A stretch of 64,000 nucleotides of DNA from Endomychus coccineus. Lineage: Eukaryota; Arthropoda; Insecta; Coleoptera; Endomychidae. Positions within the stretch are counted from its first letter, which is position 1. Each line of letters starts with the position of its first letter. Below are positions 55,884 to 64,000 of the stretch, in pieces. The notes beneath the pieces are model-generated. The model was not told the origin of the DNA. It searched no databases and saw nothing but the letters and a program-made list of their open reading frames with translations. The position numbers and the translations under genes were made by a program. The stretch spans positions 25,338,297-25,402,296 of the forward strand of contig OY294068.1 of NCBI GenBank assembly GCA_958510875.1, read 5' to 3'.

Positions 55884-58654
55884 TGCCCCCGGCCTTGGAA
55901 GCTTTGGCTTTCAACATCATTCTTTGGTAGTGGACATATTTTTGAAAAAGCTCTCTTGATTAAACCTTTTGATGTAAAAACAGTTGCAACTCTACCAATT
56001 CCATCAGGGCCCAGTATAATTTCATGAATTCGCCCAAGCTGCCAGTTCAATGGAGGTAGGTTGTCTTCTTTCAACAACACCAGGTCTCCTGCTTCTAACT
56101 TTCCTGTCGATTGTAACCACTTCTTTCTCTGTTGAAGTTCTGCAAGATAGTCACGGCTCCAGCTTTTCCAGAAATTTTGTCGTAATTTTTCAAAATACTG
56201 ATAATGCGACAGTCTCGAATCAGGTAAGTATGTCACGTCAGGCTCTGGTAATGCAGTTAACGGCTTTCCGATGATAAAGTGAGCTGGGGTAATTGGTGTA
56301 AGGTCTTGCGGATCGGACGATAACGGAAATAAAGGACGCGAATTAAGAATTGCCTCTATCTGAACAAGAACAGTGTTAAAGGACTCATATGTCAAATGAA
56401 CGTTCCCTAAGGTTCGTTTTAAATGAAATTTAACCGACTTTACTCCTGCCTCCCATAAACCCCCAAAATGAGGAGCGTATGCCGGAATGAAATGCCAAGT
56501 AATTCCTTCAGTATTAAAAAAATTGTTAATATTTTTATTTTCATTAGAAAAAATAGTTTGGAGTTTTTTCAATTCCGCGTCAGCGCCTATAAAATGTTTC
56601 CTATTATCTGAGTGAATATGGCTAGGTTTTCCTCTCCTACCAATAAATCTTTTCAGCGCAGATAAAAAAGCCTCGGTAGACAGATCACACACTAACTCCA
56701 GGTGTAAAGCTTTACTGGCGAAACAAACAAAAACACAAATGTAGCTTTTAATCAGTTTCCCTCCTCGACCCTTTTTATCTCTTATCATTATTGGGCCCGC
56801 GTAGTCTAAACCTGTTATTTGGAATATTGAACCGAATTGAAACCGATGCTCAGGTAAATCTCCCATTGTCGAAACAACTCCATTTGTTTTGAATCGATAG
56901 CATGTCACACACTTGTGAACAGTATGCTTAGCGAGATTTCTTCCAGAGACAGGCCAAAACTTTTCTCTAATAGTACTGAGTAATAATTGAGGACCACCAT
57001 GCATAAGTCTAAGGTGTTCATGTTCGAATATCAGTTTTGTTAAATGATGACTTGACGAAATAAGATAAGGATGTTTCTTATTATAATCAAATTGTGAATT
57101 TGACAATCGTCCCCCTACTCTGAGTAACCCTTCCGTATCCATAAAAGGATTCAAGCTTAGAATCTTACTTTTTTTATTAATTGGTTTCACATTTAGTAAT
57201 ATCAAATATTCAGTTGGGAATGATTCGATTTGAGCCAATTTTATTAGTAATTTTAGAGCATTATCCATTTCGCTTAAATTAAGTTCACCAACAATTCTCT
57301 TGTGGTTCATATTGGAGGTGCAATTGAATTTGAACCTTAGAATATATGCCATGACTCGATAAAGTCTTGTTAGTTTCGAAAACCGTGTGAAAGGAAAACT
57401 TACTGATAATTGAGTCGATAGTAACGAATTAACGTTAATCTTAATGTCAGGCAAATTTTCTGAATTGTATTTTGACATAGGCCAAGAAGTGTCATCGAAA
57501 GATAACCACTCTGGTCCATGAAACCATAATTTCGAGGTCATTAATAAACCTGGACACACACCTCGAGTAAGTAAATCCTCTGGATTTGAGTTAGTTTGAA
57601 CATGAAACCATTCGTATAAACTTGTAAGTTCCTGAATTTCGGAAACTCTATGGCTCACAAATGTTTTAAGAGTACTAGGATTTTTCTGGAGCCTTCGCTC
57701 TAGAGATAGAAATTTACTGTTTGCCATTTCAAACGAATCACCTAACGTATCTGTAGATTCTTTAATAGGAATAGAAACTAAAAATTGACCATTTTCTAAT
57801 CTTCTGGTTGTATTCTTGAAATGATTTTCACAATTATTTTCTTCAACCGACATAATCGATTTAATGTTTACCTCTTCCAATTCCCAAAAACGAGCCAATT
57901 GGTCTTGTAATTCAGTATTATGACTAAAATTGCAATGTGTATGCTGTGATGTTAAATTTCCAATCGGACCTGAAATTAACCATCCCAATTTTGATTCTTG
58001 TAAAATCGGCTTATTAGATCCCAATTTAAATTGTCCTGAAGAAATGATTTCCCAAAAAACATTAGCTCCCAACAACATGTCAATGTTTTGAGGTTTGTTA
58101 AATTGTGGATCAGCTAAACTTAGATTCCTTGGAATATTCAACTCAGTAATATTTAATTCCATATTTGGCAATATAGTAGTAATTTCTGATAAAACGAGAC
58201 ATTTGACTGTAATACTAAATTTACAAACAATTGAATGAATAGTTACATCACATTCTTTATAGGAATTCGAAATTGTATTGTTTAGACCGGAAATCTTAAC
58301 TGAAACATTTCTGGTTTTCAATTTCAATCTTTTGCATGCATTTTCTGAAATAAAACTGGACTGAGAACCTGAATCAAGTAATAGTCTGACATTGTAAGAA
58401 CAATCATTGCTATCAAAAATCCGAACGACTGCTGTCGATAACAGAACATGTTCAATAATATTCGAAGAAGATAAACTAATTTTGGTATTAGTCTGATCAT
58501 TTGTATTTTCTTCTACATGTAACAAAGTATTGTGTTTTTTGTTGCATTTTGTACATGAGCCAAATTTACAATTTTTCACATTATGCCCGATTCGTAAGCA
58601 ATTGAAACAACATTTATTTACTTTAAGTTTCTCATATTTTTCACTTAAACCCAT
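55859..58654 (-). CDS. BEL/Pao polyprotein, gag zinc knuckle-protease-integrase, RT deleted
   Basis: This is a 931-codon open frame. Residues 15-46 carry paired zinc knuckles (CCFNCLRIGHNVKNC, CTKCNKKHNTLLH). Around 92-100 is the aspartic protease site LLDSGSQSSF. The pre-RT region follows (RFWELEEV, LSLERRLQKNPS). Then the frame jumps to VSHRVSEIQELTSLYEW, which normally follows RNase H, so RT and RNase H with the YxDD box are missing in an in-frame deletion near residue 330. An H2C2 finger (HLRLMHGGPQ ... CVTC), an integrase core with GLDYAGPI, IHSDNRKHF and HFGGLWEAGVKS, and the C-terminal module LTPITPAHFIIGKPL to GRIHEI complete it. Intact elements use it for copying and integration. This copy cannot reverse transcribe itself. 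Confidence 0.9.
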   Translation of the reverse strand: MGLSEKYEKLKVNKCCFNCLRIGHNVKNCKFGSCTKCNKKHNTLLHVEENTNDQTNTKISLSSSNIIEHVLLSTAVVRIFDSNDCSYNVRLLLDSGSQSSFISENACKRLKLKTRNVSVKISGLNNTISNSYKECDVTIHSIVCKFSITVKCLVLSEITTILPNMELNITELNIPRNLSLADPQFNKPQNIDMLLGANVFWEIISSGQFKLGSNKPILQESKLGWLISGPIGNLTSQHTHCNFSHNTELQDQLARFWELEEVNIKSIMSVEENNCENHFKNTTRRLENGQFLVSIPIKESTDTLGDSFEMANSKFLSLERRLQKNPSTLKTFVSHRVSEIQELTSLYEWFHVQTNSNPEDLLTRGVCPGLLMTSKLWFHGPEWLSFDDTSWPMSKYNSENLPDIKINVNSLLSTQLSVSFPFTRFSKLTRLYRVMAYILRFKFNCTSNMNHKRIVGELNLSEMDNALKLLIKLAQIESFPTEYLILLNVKPINKKSKILSLNPFMDTEGLLRVGGRLSNSQFDYNKKHPYLISSSHHLTKLIFEHEHLRLMHGGPQLLLSTIREKFWPVSGRNLAKHTVHKCVTCYRFKTNGVVSTMGDLPEHRFQFGSIFQITGLDYAGPIMIRDKKGRGGKLIKSYICVFVCFASKALHLELVCDLSTEAFLSALKRFIGRRGKPSHIHSDNRKHFIGADAELKKLQTIFSNENKNINNFFNTEGITWHFIPAYAPHFGGLWEAGVKSVKFHLKRTLGNVHLTYESFNTVLVQIEAILNSRPLFPLSSDPQDLTPITPAHFIIGKPLTALPEPDVTYLPDSRLSHYQYFEKLRQNFWKSWSRDYLAELQQRKKWLQSTGKLEAGDLVLLKEDNLPPLNWQLGRIHEIILGPDGIGRVATVFTSKGLIKRAFSKICPLPKNDVESQSFQGRGHVEDSIKI

Positions 58655-58659
58655 TTCTT

Positions 58660-58884
58660 TGGACTGTAGATAATATATGTTTTTATTGAATATTACAATT
58701 CAGTAATATTATAATACGTGAACTTCTGAAATACAAATCTTAACTTCTTGACAGTTGTTATGACAGTCGTTTTATTTAATTTCAAAAACAAAAACAATTA
58801 TTGCTTGATGGAAGTGATACTATTTTTAACGCCTCCCATTTGTCGCGTGATTGAACGTTCTATATTTTAATGCTGTCCTCAACA
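58660..58884 (-). repeat. BEL/Pao 5' LTR
   Basis: It is the same sequence as the 3' LTR. It is followed after only five bases by the ATG at 58652-58654, so there is no room for a primer-binding site or leader. Confidence 0.9.
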
Positions 58885-59683
58885 AATATTTCTGTTAGCT
58901 GGAAATGAAATAAAAATGGAATGCAATTAATGAGAATGAGATTTTTTCCTCGTTTTGCTAACATTTTATTAAAACAATAATACTTGTGACTGCAGTTTCG
59001 AGACTCATCGCATTATCCAATTAAAACCAGGGTTAATAAACTATCACAAAGTAGCGGGATCCTCCATATAATATATTAAATTTAAATAAACAAAACCGAT
59101 TTGTTTTACAGGTTCACTGATAATAAAATAGGCATAACAAAGCTCATTTATTCCGTTGAACTGGAAAAGTATAACACTCCATTCTTCAGTTAGAACAGTT
59201 TCACAGCTCCAACATTATCTTCTTTCGAATACCACAAGCTTCAAGTCTAGTTTCTGATAGATTTTTGTCATTGTGAGGGGACCCCCTTACGTCGGGTCCC
59301 CGGGATGCAGGCTATCCAGTACCGTCTTAATATAATCCTAGGTCCTTAGGGAAACATAAATGTGTGGCCACCTTCTTAAGAAAGTATGAAAAATTGGCGG
59401 AGGAACAACAAAGAAGGAAACTAAGGGAAATAGAGAAATAGAATATGTTGCATAATTTCGTGAACATTGTTTTCTATTCATTCAAATGAAAGTCTGTTTT
59501 CTTTTGATAATTTAATGTGATGTTTATCTAATTTGTCCCAGCATAATCTGTTTATTCAACTTTTTAACCTAGCAAGTATGAATTCCAATTACAAAAAAAG
59601 GTATTTTCTGGATCCGCCTCTGGACAACCGTGAGCTCAACGACAATTTCGGGGATTCCTGACTGAATCATTATGAACTGTCCT
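58885..59683. other. No gene recognised
   Basis: AT-rich flank of the BEL element. A short GC-rich stretch lies near 59277-59305 (GGGGACCCCCTTACG). Nothing else is supported. Confidence 0.45.
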
Positions 59684-59752
59684 CGAGCGCAAGGTGGAAA
59701 GTCCCTGATAAAAAAACAGATGGCGCCACAATCGGAAATTATGTGACATTTG

Positions 59753-60723
59753 TACCGGGATATAAAAAATTATCTTGGTCAAGGGTGGTTGTGGAATCTG
59801 AAACGTGTGTCTTACTTTACGTTTGAAATAATTATGTCATAATTAATTTGAAGTTTCTAAAAGTGCGAAATTTCGCAATTTTATACGAATATTATAACAC
59901 TCAGAGGTCTTTAGCGCTTTGGACTCCGAGATTTTCACGTGGCCTATCGAAATTAGAAGGTTCGAATTATCTAAAAACATTATTGCATGAACGCTAGACG
60001 TCCTATGTAATTAGCTACGAACGAAATCATTTTGACATATGCCTCGAGGAGCTCGCTGCGCGTAAGTTGGAGTTTATACATTTTACCTCGGTCTTGTTAA
60101 TTTGGGGCCGTTTCTTGCCCCGTGCGACCGGTGTAAGTTGTAATAAAGTGTTTTTGGCTATGGACCGCTAGCTTTTACCCGCTTCGTGCATATTTTAGTC
60201 GCGAGAAAATTCCCTTTGGTACGTCACACGTTAGACGCGCGTAGCTGAGATCTGAGAATAGCTCAAACTGTTTTAATTAAATTTTCCTATTTAATGGACA
60301 TTTATCGAAAACAGAAGGGCCGTCGGGCATGGTCCGATACTAAATCTAACTACATGGAGCGAAAACGGCACGCGAAAAGTCGTCGTAAAGCCGTATTAGG
60401 TACAACCAGTTTGCACTTTTCTACCTCGCGTGCTACGGGCTTCTCACGTGAACGTCATTCGATTTACGGGAAATTAACTATTTCAAAACAGTTTTTGACC
60501 CGGATTGTGGCTATCACGACCTCTGGAAAGGTTCAAAGTTCACATAATTATTTCATAATTTGTAGTTCATTATTGTTTTACAACTGAAATAAATAGGTAT
60601 GAAACTTGTAGGTTATTGATGATGTCAGTGTAACAGTGACATGATTATTTCAAAAGTAAAGTAAGACACACGTTTTAGATTCCACAACCACCCTTGACCA
60701 AGATAATTTTTGATATCCCGGTA
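59753..60723. mobile_element. Non-autonomous DDxD element (copy A), inserted in mariner 2
   Basis: TACCGGGATATAAAAAATTA at the left and its inverse at the right (ending ATATCCCGGTA) are terminal repeats of about 80 bp that contain AAGGGTGGTTGTGGAATC. The last 180 bp match the 3' end of copy B at 62448-63835. The interior is unrelated and GC-richer. A 97-codon frame at 60294-60587 has no recognisable similarity. Confidence 0.85.
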
Positions 60724-60819
60724 CTATATCATCTTCAACTAGAAACGCATTAAAATTTTCAGACTGATATGTCATTCAATTCTCACCCATCGATAGCAAG
60801 CGCTTGAAGATTTTTGTAA

Positions 60820-61660
60820 ACGTGGAAAAAAGTGAATTTCGCGTCTTCTTTAAACATTATTTCTTGCGTGGAAAAAACATTACGCAAACCGAAGCACCGC
60901 TTGTTAAACATTATGGGAACTCTTCACCATCGATTGGAACGATTCACAAGTGGTTTACTGATTTTCGTTGTGGTAGTATGACCACAAAGGACGGGTATGG
61001 AAAATTTTGCATAAATTTTTGAATATGAGGAAGCTATCTGCCAGATGGGTGCCGCATTTGCTCTATATTGACAACAAGCGTGACCGTGTAAAAACTTCAA
61101 AGGAATGTTTGACGATGTTGAAGCGCGATAAAAGGACTTTCTGCGCCGTTTACCGTGCACGAAATATTGATCCATCACAACACATCAGAGACCAAAGAAC
61201 AGTCGAAACAGTGGACTTGGCCTGGCAAATCGAAACGGAAAAAGGCCAGAGTGGGTTTATCGAGTAATAAGACAGTTTTTTGGGATATACATATTGTCCA
61301 TATCGATTACCTTGAAAAGGGCAAAACTATCACCGGCGTATATTATGCAGAGCTGTTGGAACGATTTGAAGCAAAAGTGGCCGTATTTGGCAAAGGAAAA
61401 AGGCTCTTCCACCAGGACAGTGCACCTGCGCACAGGCCGCAGTCATAATGGCAAAATTGCATGAATTGCGCTACGAATTGGTTCGTCATCCACCATATTC
61501 TCCAGATTTTCCCCCAAGAGATTTGTCTCCAACGATGAGGTCATCGCTGAAACAATCGCTTATTTTGAAGGATTGCCGAAATCGTATTAATTGGAAGGGG
61601 CCGAAAAATGAGAAAAACATTGGGCTACAAGGAGATTATGTTGAGAAAACAAATAAGTTT
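60820..61660 (+). pseudogene. mariner transposase remnant (DD34D type)
   Basis: The pieces HYFLRGKNITQTEAPLVKHY, SIGTIHKWFTDFRCG, FLNMRKLSARWVPHLLYIDN, IVHIDYLEKGKTITGVYYAE, LFHQDSAPAHRPQS and VRHPPYSPDFPPRD follow the mariner order. About 200 bp before FLNMRK is missing. The first catalytic Asp reads as His (FTVHEILIHH). It is inactive. Confidence 0.88.
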
Positions 61661-61718
61661 TCACCAAATAAATCATTTCTTGTTTCATTTTTCAGGAACT
61701 TTTCACCTTTCCCTCGTA

Positions 61719-62447
61719 TGAGGACAATTCATAATAATAATTTAATTCAACTTATGTCAAAAGCATATTCGGAGTGTAAAAGAAATTAAGCAATCTTATA
61801 CATCGCTACTATTTCAAGATGCTAGAAGGCGAGGCATTACATATATTCCAAAGATCCTCCAGTTATTCGTTTTGAGACTTCACTTTATAAAGTATGATAT
61901 AAAATTTTATTTCATAAAACGAAGTATGCATGTTCTTGAATTCAGAGATCTTATTCTGTGGATAAAACCACTCCGGAGCTAAGAATAACGGTGACGCTTC
62001 GCTTATCCTTCGGTTTAATGAGAAATTCTCGAAGTAAATTTCCTCGCCGTAATGCTTTTGAATACTAACTGCTGCTGGCAGTGAAGGAGAGGAAGAACAG
62101 TTATGTCCAAATATGTTACGATGAATGGGTAGTGCGTGAAATATTAGCAATTCGTTTTATTGGATGGCTTTATCACTGGAAATTTACTTGATGTTTATTT
62201 CCTAAATACAACATCATCAAGTTTGTCTGCCTTCATGTGTCATGCACTCTCGGATTCGCGACCTTAAATTGTCGAATACAACTGTTATCATCGGGTTTGG
62301 AATAGTGTTTATTTCATCTGCGATTTCTAAATTCTCATACATTCTGGACTTGAGGTAGTGCCACAAAAACAAAAACTGAGGAGGGGAAAGTCGAGACTTC
62401 TTGGGGGCAAATCTATGCAGCCCTATATGAGAATATGAAAAGCCTTA
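61719..62447. other. No gene recognised
   Basis: Short open frames only. Nothing is supported. Confidence 0.45.
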
Positions 62448-63835
62448 TACCGGGATATCAAAAATTATCTTGGTCAAGGGTGGTTGTGGAATCGAAAACG
62501 TGTGTCTTACTTTAAATTTTTGAATATGTTTTGTTGTGCCAGAATCTGTTAAGTCATTGTGAAGAAATTTTCTAATCCAGTTTTTGAATCATGTCTCTTA
62601 CCACACAGCACAAAATTTTCAAGATTGAAGCATATTTTCGAACGGGTGCGCTAGTTAATGGAAATTGGCAATACAGTCAACGTTTGTGTTTGGACAATTT
62701 TCGAGAGCACTTCCCAAACGTGGCAATATTACCGAACAATTTTTATGCGTGCCTTGCAAATTGTGTTGATGTGTTTCGCGAAACTGGTTGTGTGACTCAT
62801 AAAAAAGGTGCAGGTAGACCAAGAGTTCGTACAGAAGAAGTTGTCAATGACGTTCGTCAACGTATGGAAGAGGAGCCTGCAAAACCTTTGAAACGTCTTT
62901 CTCAGGAAATTGGACTTTCTTATAGAACATGTCAGAAGATTTTAAAGAAAGACTTGAACATCCATCCATATAAGATGCAAGCACATCAAGCTCTTCTGCC
63001 CGCAGACCACCCCAGACGTCTTGCTTACTGCCATTGGTTTGTCAATAATTTAATGAATGACGATCTTCTGGGATACATCAATTCTCAAAATATGCGAATG
63101 TGGAGCAATGATAACCCTCATGTTTTTACTGAATCGCTACTAAATGCTCAAAAAATCGGTGTTTGGATGGCAGTTTCTCGCAGAAGAATAATTGAGCCAT
63201 TTTTTTTTGATTTCACCGTCAACGCAGAACGCTACGCACACATTTTTTTGGCTGAATTTGTGCAACAGTTAAACGATGGTGAACTTCGGTACGGTTATTT
63301 CCAGCATGACGGTGCAACAGCACATACTACACGAGAAAATATTGCTTTTCTCATCAAGTTTTTGATGACCGGCTGATAAGTTTGCATACAGAAATTGAGT
63401 TTCCTCCGAGATCACCTTGTTTGACAATTATGGACTATTTTATATTTCCTTACTCAAAAAACAAGATCTTAGCAACTCCAGTAAATAATTTGCAAGAACT
63501 TCAACAAAGAATAGTTCAGCAATGTGCAACCATAACGCCAGAAATGCTGCAAAACGGTTTTCACAGCATGAGGATGGGCGTCAACTTGTGCATGGAACAA
63601 AACGGGGGACATTTCCAACAATTACTGTAATTTGGTTTTTCTTGTTACTAAAACCGTTATTTCATAATAATTTGTAGTTCATTATTGTTTTACAACTGAA
63701 ATAAATAGGTAAGAAATTTGTAGGTTATTGATGATGTCAGTGTGACACTGACATAATTATTTCAAACGTAAAGTAAGACACACGTTTTAGATTTCACAAC
63801 CACCCTTGACCAAGATAATTTTTGATATCCCGGTA
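62448..63835 (+). mobile_element. DDxD Tc1/mariner-like transposon (copy B)
   Basis: The element of 1388 bp has the same TACCGGGATAT ends as copy A, terminal repeats of about 80 bp and TA at the ends. It carries a nearly full-length transposase gene. Confidence 0.9.
62591..63630 (+). pseudogene. DDxD transposase of copy B, first catalytic region deleted
   Basis: The start ATG is at 62591 (MSLTTQHKIFKIEAYFRTGA). Helix-turn-helix regions (GCVTHKKGAGRPRVRTEEVV, LKRLSQEIGLSYRTCQKILK) are intact. After HWFVNNLMNDDLLGYINSQN the segment expected to hold the first catalytic Asp is missing without breaking frame. FQHDGATAHTTRE (second Asp) is followed by a one-base frameshift near 63360. The frame resumes to EFPPRSPCLTIMDYF (third Asp) and ends EQNGGHFQQLL. 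I count 41 residues between the second and third Asp, as in rosa/DD41D-type elements. It is inactive. Confidence 0.85.
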
Positions 63836-64000
63836 CTATGTGAACAAGGATTTCTTCTTTGGCTTGCAAGGAACGTCATCTCTTATCAGTTAACAGGTTC
63901 GGTGTTGGATTATGGTAGATGTTTCGTATGGACATAGGGGCAGATGGTTGGAATGACAACACTAGGTACGAAATGCGATGACATGGTACTTTTCAATACT
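63836..64000. other. Window end, nothing recognised
   Basis: No feature supported in the last 165 bp. Confidence 0.5.

Larger units (their letters stand above)
55659..58884 (-). mobile_element. BEL/Pao LTR retrotransposon derivative, internally deleted
   Basis: Two 225 bp direct repeats (55659-55883, 58660-58884) start TG and end CA and are identical by eye. Between them, on the minus strand, is one long ORF. Intact BEL/Pao elements are about 6-7 kb, so this one at 3.2 kb lacks most of gag, the leader and the reverse transcriptase/RNase H. No clean target duplication is seen (ATAAA left, AATAT right). Confidence 0.9.
59684..61718 (+). mobile_element. mariner element 2, defective, invaded by another transposon
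   Basis: The ends CGAGCGCAAGGTGGAAAGTC and, inverted, CGAGGGAAAGGTGAAAAGTT pair up. The 5' leader (ACAGATGGCGCCACAATCG, GACATTTG) matches mariner 1, but is cut at 59753 by the insertion that ends at 60723. Confidence 0.88.

Noticed and set aside
1..64000. CRISPR arrays, operons, riboswitches or bacterial signals
   Set aside because: The sequence is eukaryotic nuclear DNA with spliced genes; none of these was seen.

Overview
The window looks like arthropod, most probably insect, nuclear DNA. It is AT-rich, its genes are split by introns with GT/AG splice sites, and it is dense in insect-type transposable elements (mariner, Tc1, DDxD Tc1/mariner relatives, Harbinger, Ginger-like, Mutator-like, BEL/Pao, R1/I/CR1-like non-LTR elements, foldback elements). 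A beetle would fit, but the order cannot be fixed by eye.

Only two host genes are clear. (1) Positions 343-1250, plus strand, hold the last three exons of mitochondrial NAD kinase 2 (NADK2), with the stop at 1248-1250. (2) Positions 13300-54172, minus strand, hold thirteen exons of a type I diacylglycerol kinase (Dgk). They run from a linker and recoverin-homology segment through two EF hands, two C1 zinc domains, the GGDG catalytic domain and the accessory domain to the stop codon. All exon phases join in frame. The start codon and the first part of the recoverin-homology domain were not found, so they lie in an unrecognised exon or beyond the window.

Layout: 1251-13299 is intergenic and full of foldback/MITE elements. 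It includes a family with CCACGGTCGTA ends, a 1.2 kb foldback element, a mariner inside an older repeat, and an inverted repeat that joins an OTU-protease-like reading frame and a LanC-like exon fragment. 13300-54172 is Dgk, whose introns carry most of the mobile DNA. Intron 8 has a Ginger-like transposon inserted in a non-LTR reverse transcriptase, and a 2.3 kb DDxD element with about 600 bp terminal repeats ending 34 bp from an exon. Intron 7 has a non-LTR RNase H. Intron 4 has a Tc1 element split by a foldback element. Intron 3 has MITE/SINE-like blocks, an RNase H fragment and a decayed DDxD element. Intron 2 has a 1.35 kb long inverted repeat, a TTCGAA minisatellite, a FLYWCH/Mutator-like remnant and a Harbinger MITE. 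54173-64000, upstream of the recognised Dgk exons, has a Harbinger element carrying a MADF fragment, a 3.2 kb BEL/Pao derivative with identical LTRs and a 931-codon ORF, a mariner invaded by a non-autonomous DDxD element, and that element's coding relative 1.7 kb further on.

No single new cellular system is evident. The most unusual material is the mobile DNA: several precise nested insertions whose target duplications can be read, a palindrome array in the Ginger-like terminal repeats, a reduced BEL element that still has a long ORF, and a host-gene-like (LanC) exon inside an inverted repeat.
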